Of a stretch of DNA of 64,000 bases, positions 26,479 through 34,680 are shown in pieces. The notes below the pieces were generated by a model that saw only the letters and a list, made by a program, of their open reading frames with translations, had not been told where the DNA came from and made no database searches. The position numbers were made by a program, and so were the translations under genes. The first letter of the stretch is position 1; every line of letters starts with the position of its first letter. The stretch covers positions 565,898 to 629,897 of the forward strand of contig NZ_FQXT01000004.1 of the NCBI RefSeq assembly GCF_900130045.1, given 5' to 3'. Origin of the DNA: Leeuwenhoekiella palythoae. Lineage in GTDB: Bacteria > Bacteroidota > Bacteroidia > Flavobacteriales > Flavobacteriaceae.

Positions 26479-26856
26479 TCACTTAATGCTGCTGTTCGCT
26501 TTGCCCAACGTAATCACCCGATTGCTGCCTTTAACCGGCTTACTATTGATGAACTTCTCTTCAACTAAACGTACTTGTTTATTTTGAGTTTCGTACTGCG
26601 CTAACGTCAACTTTAAAGTATGATACCCAACCATATTAAAGAGAATGGTGTCTTGCTGCTCCAGTCCGTGTGCCTGCTCGAAGTAAAATATACCGTCGTT
26701 TTTAGAAGTCACTCCTTTTTTGATAGACTTGATAAAAACATTAACCCCTTCAATAGGTTCTTGTGTTTTAGCATCGGTAATCGTACCGTACAGACGTTGC
26801 CCGTAAAATGGGGCGCTGAAAAAAAAGGCACAAACAAGAATTATAATGGATTTCAT
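26479..26856 (-). CDS. Secreted CarboxypepD_reg-like domain protein
   Basis: A 125-residue exported protein consisting of a signal peptide (1-19, FYGQ) and one carboxypeptidase-regulatory-like beta-sandwich (RLYGTITDAKTQEPIEGVNV, then VTSKNDGIFYF, then MVGYHTL). This domain usually heads TonB-dependent receptors; here it stands alone, with a short charged tail of about 30 residues. The role is unknown. No outer-membrane receptor lies nearby in this window. It is transcribed in the same direction as the serine hydrolase downstream (99 bases apart). Confidence 0.75.
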   Translation of the reverse strand: MKSIIILVCAFFFSAPFYGQRLYGTITDAKTQEPIEGVNVFIKSIKKGVTSKNDGIFYFEQAHGLEQQDTILFNMVGYHTLKLTLAQYETQNKQVRLVEEKFINSKPVKGSNRVITLGKANSSIK

Positions 26857-26992
26857 AGCTCAATCGTTATCGGATTTGTATTCAACACGGATTCAGAAAA
26901 CTAAATCAGCGGATAAATATAACTATTTCGTTGTAGATAAAAAGTTAATTCTTCAGATAAGTACGTTAAACCCCAGTTAGCCGATGTTTGCT

Positions 26993-28264
26993 CTATGGAT
27001 ACAAGACATATTTTTGGCGAAGTACTTTGAAAGCTTCTAGGCCATCCTGCCAACTTACTCTAATCTCCTGCATGGTAGCTCCACTTTCTATTTGCTGTTG
27101 TAACTGTGCGGTGCCGGCGTGTGCCGTGAAATTTTTAGTGTTAAAGAATTCCGCTTTCTTTTCATAATTGCGGTAGGCATCTATAATAAAATGAAGATCA
27201 ACTTTTTGAAGTTTCGGGAGCATTCGCAAGTCTAGACCATTGCAGGTTTCGCCTTTGAATTTTGGGTTTTTAGAGCCAAAATTAGGTTGCGGCGTATAAC
27301 TAAACGTATATTGTTCTTGTGGAAGAAACGGAGAGCCAATGACTTGAAACTGCATTTCGGTCCCGCGACCAGCATTTAACGTTGTGCCCTCGCATAAGCC
27401 AAGACTAGGGTAAAGCATAATCGATTGGTCGTTGGGTAAGTTAGGAGAAGGGCGCACCGGTAGGGAGTAAGTTAAATTGTGCGTATAATTTTGCATAGCG
27501 ACCACGGTAAGTTTTGCCGGGTGTGCTGTTTGAAGCCAGCCTTCTTGATTCATCATCTGCGCATATTCGCCAATGGTCATCCCATGTACGAGCGGAACAC
27601 CCGCATGCATTCCTAAAAAACTGGTATGCGCTGCTTCCATAATGGGTCCGTCTACATAGCTTCCATTAGGATTGGGCCGATCTAAAACAATTACAGGAAT
27701 CGAAGCTTCAGCTGCAGCCTGCATGACATAATGTAAAGTAGCTATATAGGTGTAAAATCTAACGCCTACATCTTGAATATCAAAAACGATAACATCTACT
27801 CCGGCCAATTGCTCTGGCTTTGGTTTTTTATTGTTTCCGTATAAAGAAATCACCGGTAAACCGGTTTTAGGATCTTTCCCGTCTTTGACCGCTTCCCCTG
27901 CATCTGCAGTGCCTCGAAAACCGTGCTCCGGCGAAAACACTTTTACAATATTGATCTCATGTGCGACCAAAGAATCTACTAAATGAGTATATACTTTTTC
28001 GCTTGATGATGAGGTTTTAAGAATAAGGGAACTAGGGTTGCCAACAACTGCAACCTTTTTGTCTTTTAATAAGGGGAGATAAACTTCCGTGCGATTGGCG
28101 CCAAGGACGATTGGTGCAGGTTCTGGAGTTTTAGTTTTTGCCAGCGCGTCATTTTGTGACTCGGGAGATGGCAGGCTTTGATTTTTAGTACCGGGCGTGT
28201 TTCCGCAGGAAATACTAATTACAAAAACTAAAAAAAAGGTACTTTTGAATAAACGAAACGCCAT
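26993..28264 (-). CDS. NamZ-type exo-beta-N-acetylmuramidase lipoprotein (DUF1343, GH171)
   Basis: A 423-residue lipoprotein of the DUF1343 family, whose characterised member NamZ releases N-acetylmuramic acid from the non-reducing end of peptidoglycan fragments (GH171). A signal peptide ends in the lipobox ISISC (Cys20), so it is periplasmic or surface anchored. Family patterns include VFSPEHGFRGTADAGE, DVIVFDIQDVGVRFYTY, VIVLDRPNPNG and ALNYTLPVRPSPNLP-like blocks. The frame is open to 28402, but the ATG at 28264 begins the signal peptide. It suggests cell-wall recycling or scavenging. The divergent permease gene starts only 7 bases away. Confidence 0.88.
   Translation of the reverse strand: MAFRLFKSTFFLVFVISISCGNTPGTKNQSLPSPESQNDALAKTKTPEPAPIVLGANRTEVYLPLLKDKKVAVVGNPSSLILKTSSSSEKVYTHLVDSLVAHEINIVKVFSPEHGFRGTADAGEAVKDGKDPKTGLPVISLYGNNKKPKPEQLAGVDVIVFDIQDVGVRFYTYIATLHYVMQAAAEASIPVIVLDRPNPNGSYVDGPIMEAAHTSFLGMHAGVPLVHGMTIGEYAQMMNQEGWLQTAHPAKLTVVAMQNYTHNLTYSLPVRPSPNLPNDQSIMLYPSLGLCEGTTLNAGRGTEMQFQVIGSPFLPQEQYTFSYTPQPNFGSKNPKFKGETCNGLDLRMLPKLQKVDLHFIIDAYRNYEKKAEFFNTKNFTAHAGTAQLQQQIESGATMQEIRVSWQDGLEAFKVLRQKYVLYP
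28240..28247 (+). promoter_or_regulatory. -7 element (TACTTTTG) inside the namZ start region
   Basis: A TAnnTTTG match lies within the first codons of the minus-strand gene and ends 24 bases before the plus-strand TTG start. The plus-strand promoter therefore seems to overlap the opposing coding sequence. Confidence 0.45.
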
Positions 28265-28271
28265 AGGACGA

Positions 28272-29501
28272 TTGAATTTTGAATATTTTACAGCTAAACG
28301 CATAATTGGCGCCAAGAAGTATAAAAGTACTGCTTCAACCCCTATAATTAAAATTGCAATCATCGCAATAATTCTAGGCGTGGTCATGATGATGATTACC
28401 ATCGCTACCGGCGTGGGGCTTCAGCAAAAGATCAAAGAAAAAGTTTCAGCCTTTAATGGGGATATTATTATTTCTCAATTTGACGGAAATAACAGCGATA
28501 TCACGCTGAACCCTATTCCAAAAAACCAAAATTTTTATCCCGATTTTGATGCCGTTCCTGAAGTAACTCACGTGCAGGTTACCGCTACAAAGGCTGGTGT
28601 GATTCGCACTGCGACTGATTTTGAAGGGATTATTGTAAAAGGCGTAGGCGACGATTACCGTTGGGATTATATGCAGGATTTTCTTATTGAAGGTCATGTT
28701 CCTGATTATACCGAAAATCTAAATACAGAAATTCTCGTAAGCCGATATCAAGCCAACCGATTGGGGTTTAAAAATGGAGATAAAGTAATTGTTTTCTTTT
28801 TGAAAGAGGATGGCGGTTTTTTAAATCGAAGGTTTGACATCGTAGGTATTTATGACAGCGGTTTTCAAGAATTTGATGAAAGTTTCATTTTTGCAGATAT
28901 TAGGCACGTTCAAAAACTTAATAATTGGGAGGCAGATCAAGTAGGTGCGTTTGAGGTTTTTGTAAGCGATTTTGATCGGCTCAACGAGATAGGCACAGCG
29001 ATCTATGAAAACACAGATTCGTTTTTAAATACAATGACCATCACCCAGAAGTACTATTCTATTTTTGAGTGGTTGTCTTTATTTGATTTCAATATAGCAC
29101 TTATTATCGTGGTGATGATTATCGTTGCGGGGATCAATATGATCGTAGCCTTGCTCGTGTTGATTCTGGAGCGTACACCTATGGTGGGTATTCTTAAAGC
29201 GCTGGGGGCAAACAACTGGAGTATTAGAAAGATCTTTATGTATAACGCATTGTATTTAGTAGGCGTTGGTTTATTCTGGGGAAATGTCATAGGATTGGGC
29301 TTACTCTTATTACAGCATTATTTTGGACTGATCACACTAAATCCTGAGACCTATTATGTGAGTGAGGCTCCTGTTTATATCGATTGGTATTATATCGTGT
29401 TGCTTAACGTAGGCACATTTTTGCTTTGCGCCTTAATGCTGTTGATTCCGTCTTATGTGGTTACGCGTATCTCTCCGGTGAAAACCATCAAGTTTGAATA
29501 A
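28272..29501 (+). CDS. ABC transporter permease, LolC/LolE or FtsX-like
   Basis: A 409-residue MacB/FtsX-type permease: one N-terminal membrane helix (about 25-48, STPIIKIAIIAIILGVVMM), a large periplasmic domain (about 50-270) and three C-terminal helices (about 280-400) with LLVLILERTPMVGILKALGA between them. This is the layout of LolC/LolE, which lift lipoproteins toward the outer membrane, and related FtsX-type systems. The ATPase partner is not adjacent. No usable ATG fits; the TTG at 28272 gives MNFEYFTAKRII, which matches the usual start of flavobacterial homologues. An alternative ATG at 28387 would cut the first helix. Confidence 0.82.
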   Translation: MNFEYFTAKRIIGAKKYKSTASTPIIKIAIIAIILGVVMMMITIATGVGLQQKIKEKVSAFNGDIIISQFDGNNSDITLNPIPKNQNFYPDFDAVPEVTHVQVTATKAGVIRTATDFEGIIVKGVGDDYRWDYMQDFLIEGHVPDYTENLNTEILVSRYQANRLGFKNGDKVIVFFLKEDGGFLNRRFDIVGIYDSGFQEFDESFIFADIRHVQKLNNWEADQVGAFEVFVSDFDRLNEIGTAIYENTDSFLNTMTITQKYYSIFEWLSLFDFNIALIIVVMIIVAGINMIVALLVLILERTPMVGILKALGANNWSIRKIFMYNALYLVGVGLFWGNVIGLGLLLLQHYFGLITLNPETYYVSEAPVYIDWYYIVLLNVGTFLLCALMLLIPSYVVTRISPVKTIKFE

Positions 29502-29601
29502 TGCCGTTTTTACAATTGAGTAGCTCCATACAACAGTTGAGTGTTTTCTAATTGAATAGGTGACTTCTAGCCTTCATCTTTGAGGTGTTAAAACTTCAAT
29601 T

Positions 29602-30258
29602 ATGGAAACAGCAATACGCACAGCGATTTACATTCACGCTTTTTTTGGTGGAATAGGTTTACTTTCAGGAACCCTCAGTTTAGTCACAAAAAAGGGAGGA
29701 AAAGTCCATATACAATCCGGAAAATGGTTTGTAATAGGAATGTTAGTCAGTTCTGGACTGTCGTTGCCTATCGCTTGTATGCCGGGACATCACAATCCTT
29801 TTTTGTTCTTAATAGGTGTTTTTACCATCTATATGGTTTTGGTAGGCAAGCGCGTATTGCGCTTTAAGCGTAAGACCGCTCAGGTTTCTAAATTAGATTG
29901 GGGGATTACCATCACCATGACGCTGCTTTCGGTTTTGATGATCTTATGTGGAATCTTAAATAGCTTTGGAAACAACGTCCTTTTCATTTTCTTCGGAATC
30001 ATTAGCTTGATGCTGTGCTTTCAAGATTTTAGATTTTGGCGGAAGCCGAGAAGGTCAAAAACAGGATGGCTGGCACAACATATAGGTAAAATAACCGGTG
30101 CCTATATTGCTTCGGTGACCGCTTTTCTCGTGGGCGGTATGAAAATGCAAGGGCTTATGGTCTGGATTCTACCTTCAGTCATAGGTAACACCTTTATCAT
30201 TTACTATATCATTAAAGTACGCGGAGGTTTCAAAAAGCGAAAAAAAGTCACTTCTTAA
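29602..30258 (+). CDS. Membrane protein, DUF2306-like
   Basis: A 218-residue integral membrane protein with about seven hydrophobic segments. The His near the first helix (IYIHAFFGGIG), VHIQSGKWF and LAQHIGKITGAYIASVTAF (about 160) fit a DUF2306-like layout, where conserved histidines sit near the ends of helices and may bind a metal or heme. The function is unknown. It is a single gene between the permease and the cysteine-synthase-like gene; no clear terminator was found on either side. Confidence 0.6.
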   Translation: METAIRTAIYIHAFFGGIGLLSGTLSLVTKKGGKVHIQSGKWFVIGMLVSSGLSLPIACMPGHHNPFLFLIGVFTIYMVLVGKRVLRFKRKTAQVSKLDWGITITMTLLSVLMILCGILNSFGNNVLFIFFGIISLMLCFQDFRFWRKPRRSKTGWLAQHIGKITGAYIASVTAFLVGGMKMQGLMVWILPSVIGNTFIIYYIIKVRGGFKKRKKVTS

Positions 30259-30400
30259 ATCTTCTTGAGAAAAACTCAAATTGTTGTTAAACCTTCAGTT
30301 GGGGTCGGTTTTTATCTCTAATTTTTGAGAATAATTAATCAGTTGTTGATCTTAATAGAAAATCTTCAAATAGCTGAAAAATTAAAAGAAGACCGCCTGT

Positions 30401-31381
30401 ATGCAATACGCCGAAAATATATTAGAAACCATTGGCGAAACGCCTTTGGTCAAAATGAATAAACTCACTGCAGACCTTCCGTGTTTAGTATTAGCCAAAT
30501 ACGAAACCTTTAATCCGGGGAATTCTACTAAAGATCGAATGGCTTTAAAAATGGTTGAAGACGCCGAAGCGCAAGGCCTAATTAAACCCGGCGGTACAAT
30601 CATTGAAGGAACTTCTGGAAACACAGGTATGGGGTTGGCGCTGGCAGCCATCGTAAAAGGTTATACTATGGTCTGTGTGATTTCTGATAAACAGAGCAAA
30701 GAAAAAATTGACATTTTAAAAGCTGTAGGGTGCGAGGTTGTGGTTTGTCCCACAGATGTAGATCCAGACGACCCTGAGTCCTATTATAGTACTTCTAAGC
30801 GGTTGGCTAAAGAAACGCCTAACTCGTGGTACGTAAATCAATATGATAATCCTAGTAATGCTCAAGCGCACTTTGAATCTACGGGCCCTGAAATCTGGGA
30901 TCAAACTGATGGGAAGGTCACCCATTTTATTTGCGGAGTAGGAACCGGCGGAACCATTTCTGGAGTAGGAAATTTTTTGAAAAGTAAAAATCCCGACATT
31001 AAAATTTGGGGTGTAGATACTTATGGTTCGGTCTTCAAAAAATACCACGAGACCGGTATTTTTGATGAAAATGAGATCTATCCCTACATCACTGAAGGAA
31101 TAGGAGAGGATATTCTTCCTGAAAATGTGGACTTTAAAATTATTGATGGCTTCACCAAAGTAACCGATAAAGATGCAGCCGTTTATACACGACGACTAGC
31201 ACGAGAAGAAGGATTCTTCCTAGGAAATTCGGCTGGTGCAGCGGTCAAAGGCTTGCTGCATTTGAAAGATAAGTTTACTAAAGATGATGTGGTAGTAATC
31301 CTTTTTCACGATCACGGAAGTCGTTATATCAACAAAATGTACAACGATGAGTGGATGCGTGAAAAAGGATTTTTAGAGTAA
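30401..31381 (+). CDS. PLP-dependent cysteine synthase / cystathionine beta-synthase family enzyme
   Basis: A 326-residue fold-type II PLP enzyme. The PLP lysine is Lys44 in NSTKDRMAL; the phosphate-clamp loop TSGNTG is at 71-76 and the glycine loop GTGGTISG near 186-193. It lacks the C-terminal CBS pair of full cystathionine beta-synthases, so it is either an O-acetylserine sulfhydrylase-like cysteine synthase or a short CBS. The start at ATG 30401 is normal. The converging lipoprotein gene ends 8 bases away. Confidence 0.9.
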   Translation: MQYAENILETIGETPLVKMNKLTADLPCLVLAKYETFNPGNSTKDRMALKMVEDAEAQGLIKPGGTIIEGTSGNTGMGLALAAIVKGYTMVCVISDKQSKEKIDILKAVGCEVVVCPTDVDPDDPESYYSTSKRLAKETPNSWYVNQYDNPSNAQAHFESTGPEIWDQTDGKVTHFICGVGTGGTISGVGNFLKSKNPDIKIWGVDTYGSVFKKYHETGIFDENEIYPYITEGIGEDILPENVDFKIIDGFTKVTDKDAAVYTRRLAREEGFFLGNSAGAAVKGLLHLKDKFTKDDVVVILFHDHGSRYINKMYNDEWMREKGFLE

Positions 31382-31388
31382 CTCTTTT

Positions 31389-31919
31389 CTAACTTTCTTC
31401 ACGAGTCATAGTCATCCCTTGAATTTTATAATCTGCGTCTTCCTCGCTACTCTTGACGATCATTGCAGAGCCGTTATACGACATCGTGTTTCCATCTTTG
31501 GTAAGAATGGTATATCTAAAGGGTAACTTCACATCTGTGCCATTTGCGCCTTTTACTACTTGAGGATCTGTGGTGTAGCTTACTGTTGCCGTTTCTACAT
31601 TGGCGTGTTTCTCAGCAAATTCAGAAGGCGTTGTTCTTTCACTATTTGATTGAGATAATACTTCGTAAGCTTCGTTGGTTTCTCCACGTTCTAAGGCGTC
31701 AAAATAATCATTAATGACTTTTTTAGCGCTGTTGATTTCGGCTAGATCTTCGGGAGAAGTTTCTCCTTCCTGTCCTGAGGTTTGAAACATATCTTCAGGG
31801 GTAACCTGTTGATTTTTTTCTTCGAGTTCAACCTCGCCGTTATCGTTGGTTTTTCGATCTACACAAGAAGCGAAGATCATTGAAGTAGCTAAAGCTAAGG
31901 TTAGCATTGAATTTTTCAT
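31389..31919 (-). CDS. Lipoprotein of unknown function
   Basis: A 176-residue lipoprotein; signal peptide with lipobox FASC (Cys19). A low-complexity, acidic linker (about 25-65) is followed by an alpha+beta domain (about 66-176: VINDYFDALERGETNEAYEVLS..., FRYTILTKDG...). The layout recalls the NTF2-like/DUF4878 type of putative lipoproteins, where a short helix precedes a cone-shaped beta-sheet, but similarity is guessed from pattern alone. It is a single gene; its upstream gap of 85 bases to the divergent DUF2851 gene must hold promoters for both. Confidence 0.6.
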   Translation of the reverse strand: MKNSMLTLALATSMIFASCVDRKTNDNGEVELEEKNQQVTPEDMFQTSGQEGETSPEDLAEINSAKKVINDYFDALERGETNEAYEVLSQSNSERTTPSEFAEKHANVETATVSYTTDPQVVKGANGTDVKLPFRYTILTKDGNTMSYNGSAMIVKSSEEDADYKIQGMTMTREES

Positions 31920-32004
31920 AGTTGTATTAGTTTTTGATAAAATTAATCAGCCTTAAGTCTTGAGGCTATTAAGGTTATGCTAAAATTGAATTAACTTTAA
32001 GCTA

Positions 32005-33291
32005 ATGAAAGAGGCTTTTTTGCACTATTTATGGCAGTTCAGAAAATTTGAAGGCGCTACTTCAACTGGGTTACCGTTGTCTGATGAGCAAAGAAGTATT
32101 CAGGTGATTCATCCCGGGAGTTATAACGAACTTGCTGGCCCTGATTTTTTTAATGCGCAGATACGCATTGGCGATCAGTTATGGGCCGGAAATGTTGAAG
32201 TGCATTTAAAAAGTTCAGATTGGTATCTGCACCGGCACGAGCGCGATCAAGCATATTCAAACGTAATTCTACACGTGGTGTGGGAGGACGACTGCGAGGT
32301 TTTTGATGCAGCAAATTTGCCGATTCCTACTTTGGTATTAAGCGATAAGGTCTCTCCACAAATGTTGCAGAGTTACAAGGCTTTGCTTGAAGCAAAATCC
32401 TATAGGTTTATCAATTGTGAGCAAAATTTTGCAGAGGTTGATACAGGTCTTTTTGAGCATTGGATTGAGCGGTTATATTTTGATAGGCTAGAGCGTAAAG
32501 TAAGTCATGTTCTAGGCAAATTAGAGTCGGTAACCGGCGATTGGGAAGCTGTTTTGTTTATGACGCTGGCGCGGAATTTTGGGACGGTGATCAATGCGGA
32601 TGCTTTTGAAGAACTCGCTCAGATTATTCCGTTTTCAATAGTGCGCAAGTTGGGCCAACAACCGGGACAACTCGAAGCCGCGTTGCTGGGACAAGCGCAA
32701 ATGTTAGCTGATGATCCTATTGAACAGCAACCAAAACTTTGGAAGAAGGACTATTTATATATAAAACACAAATTTGAATTGTCTGAAGGAATTCGGTATC
32801 CGATGCAGTTTTTTAAGTTGCGTCCTCCTAATTTTCCGGGCATCCGAATTTCGCAACTTGCGCAATTGTATGAGCAACATCAAGATTTGTTCTCAAAATG
32901 TATGGCAGCGCAAACCCGATCAGAACTTCAAAAGTTACTTAAGGTAAGTACTTCAACCTATTGGGAAACCCATTATACTTTTGGAAAACCTCATAAACCA
33001 CGAATTAAAAAATTGTCTGATGCCTTTATCGATGTGCTTATCATAAATAGTATAATTCCGTTGAAGTTTGCTTATGCTCAGGCTAAAGGCCTAGATGTGC
33101 AAGAGCAATTGTTGGATTTGATGCGCAGCATTCCGCTAGAGAAAAACAGTGTTGTAAGCACGTTTGAAAAACTCAAGACTTTTGAGCGTGACGCGTTGCA
33201 CAGTCAGGCTTTGCTACAATTAAAAAGAGAATATTGTGATCTCAATCAATGTTTAAAATGTGAAATAGGTAATTATTTAATTTCGAATTAA
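32005..33291 (+). CDS. DUF2851 family protein
   Basis: A 428-residue protein that matches the DUF2851 family, widespread in Bacteroidota and without a known function. The start MKEAFLHYLWQFRKF, the block SYNELAGPDFFNAQIRIG, the WAGNVEVHLKSSDWYLH stretch and the HRHERDQAYSNVILHVVW segment are its hallmarks. A C-terminal Cys pair (QCLKCEIG, about 418-425) is present. No signal peptide is seen, so it is cytosolic. Followed at 59 bases by the PspC gene on the same strand. Confidence 0.85.
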   Translation: MKEAFLHYLWQFRKFEGATSTGLPLSDEQRSIQVIHPGSYNELAGPDFFNAQIRIGDQLWAGNVEVHLKSSDWYLHRHERDQAYSNVILHVVWEDDCEVFDAANLPIPTLVLSDKVSPQMLQSYKALLEAKSYRFINCEQNFAEVDTGLFEHWIERLYFDRLERKVSHVLGKLESVTGDWEAVLFMTLARNFGTVINADAFEELAQIIPFSIVRKLGQQPGQLEAALLGQAQMLADDPIEQQPKLWKKDYLYIKHKFELSEGIRYPMQFFKLRPPNFPGIRISQLAQLYEQHQDLFSKCMAAQTRSELQKLLKVSTSTYWETHYTFGKPHKPRIKKLSDAFIDVLIINSIIPLKFAYAQAKGLDVQEQLLDLMRSIPLEKNSVVSTFEKLKTFERDALHSQALLQLKREYCDLNQCLKCEIGNYLISN

Positions 33292-33350
33292 GTTTGATAG
33301 AATGATTGTTTTTGAAGTGTTGTATTTTGCAGCAGAATAACAGGAAGGCG

Positions 33351-33578
33351 ATGAAGTTTATATATGCAATAAGACATTTTTTTGAGCGAAACGGCTTTTA
33401 CGTAAGTTCAAGACTGGCCGATAGGTTAGGGATTCGCGCTAAAAATGTGCGTTTATTCTTTATTTATTTGTCTTTCGCGACTGCGGGTCTCGGGTTTGCT
33501 GTGTATCTGGTTTTAGCGTTTTGGCTAAAATTGAAAGATTTGGTGTACACTAAACGCACTTCTGTATTTGATCTATAA
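33351..33578 (+). CDS. PspC-domain membrane protein
   Basis: A 75-residue protein containing one PspC domain: an amphipathic start (FYVSSRLADRLGIRAKNVRLFFIY) followed by a membrane helix (about 33-55). PspC proteins act in envelope-stress signalling; in Bacteroidota short, stand-alone versions are common. The frame is open from ATG 33306, but that part would add a Cys-rich, unlikely N-terminus; the ATG at 33351 fits the domain start. The next gene begins 3 bases after its stop, so the two are surely cotranscribed. Confidence 0.75.
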   Translation: MKFIYAIRHFFERNGFYVSSRLADRLGIRAKNVRLFFIYLSFATAGLGFAVYLVLAFWLKLKDLVYTKRTSVFDL

Positions 33579-33581
33579 TCT

Positions 33582-34589
33582 ATGCTGAAAATTTTTAGAA
33601 GCCGAATTTACGTAGCCATACTTTTAATCATAAGTATGCTGATGCTTGGTGTTTTTGGGTTTCGGTTTTTAGCAGAATACACCTGGACCGATGCGGTGTA
33701 TATGACGATGATCACGATAAGTACGGTAGGTTTTGGTGAGGTACAACCGCTTAATGATTCTGCTAAAATTTTTACGGTAATTTTAATTTTAGTTAGCGTG
33801 ATCGTGCTGGGTTATGCAATATCTATCATCACCGAATATATATTGAGTCGCAGTAATTTTGAACTTATAAAACAACGTAGTGTGCAAAAAAAGATAGACA
33901 GTTTAAATAACCACGTGATCGTTGTGGGGTTTGGTAGAAATGGTAAGCAAGCAGCTCAAAAACTTACGACCTACGGTCGCCCATTTGTGGTGATCGAGCG
34001 CGATGAAGAAATCGTAAATAAGTTTCACTCAGACCAGATATTGTTTGTGACAGGAAATGCTAATGAAGACGAAGTGTTAGTACAGGCAGGAGTAAAACGG
34101 GCATCCACTTTAATTTCGGCATTACCAGATGACTCAGATAATTTGTTTGTGGTGCTATCGGCGCGGCAGATAAATCCTGATCTAAAAATCATCAGTAGAG
34201 CTTCAGAAGAAACTACGTATCAAAAGCTAAAATTCGCCGGAGCAGATAATGTGATCATGCCAGATAAAATAGGAGGCGACCATATGGCGTCATTGGTTGT
34301 GGTGCCAGATTTAGTAGAGTTTTTAGATAATCTACAAGTCGCTACTGAAGGTCGTGTCAATGTACAGCAGGTAACTTTTGAAGCGGTCTGCCCCGATCTT
34401 AAAACCAGGTCTATCAGAGATATTGACCTTAGAAATAAAACCGGATGTTCTATTATAGGCTATAAATCTGCTGATGGTGATTATATCATAAATCCTGAAG
34501 CTTCTTTAAAATTAGAGCGAGGCTGTATCTTAATTGTGATTGGAAGACCTGAACAGATTGAAAATTTACATAGAGAATTTGCGATTTAG
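33582..34589 (+). CDS. Potassium channel with cytoplasmic RCK (TrkA) domains
   Basis: A 335-residue two-helix channel: helix about 10-30, pore loop with the selectivity filter TVGFG (48-52), helix about 60-84, then a TrkA-N/RCK nucleotide-binding domain (GFGRNGKQAA near 113-122) and a TrkA-C domain (about 240-335). This is the MthK/Kch type of K+-selective channel gated by ligands on the RCK ring. It lies 3 bases after the PspC gene; the AGCS transporter gene follows 91 bases later. Confidence 0.9.
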   Translation: MLKIFRSRIYVAILLIISMLMLGVFGFRFLAEYTWTDAVYMTMITISTVGFGEVQPLNDSAKIFTVILILVSVIVLGYAISIITEYILSRSNFELIKQRSVQKKIDSLNNHVIVVGFGRNGKQAAQKLTTYGRPFVVIERDEEIVNKFHSDQILFVTGNANEDEVLVQAGVKRASTLISALPDDSDNLFVVLSARQINPDLKIISRASEETTYQKLKFAGADNVIMPDKIGGDHMASLVVVPDLVEFLDNLQVATEGRVNVQQVTFEAVCPDLKTRSIRDIDLRNKTGCSIIGYKSADGDYIINPEASLKLERGCILIVIGRPEQIENLHREFAI

Positions 34590-34680
34590 TATTATGTTTA
34601 CGGTTCAGTAGTGAGCTATACATATTTTTTTAATGATTGTAAGGCCGCTTCAATCTTTAACTAAACTATTTTGCTTGCGC

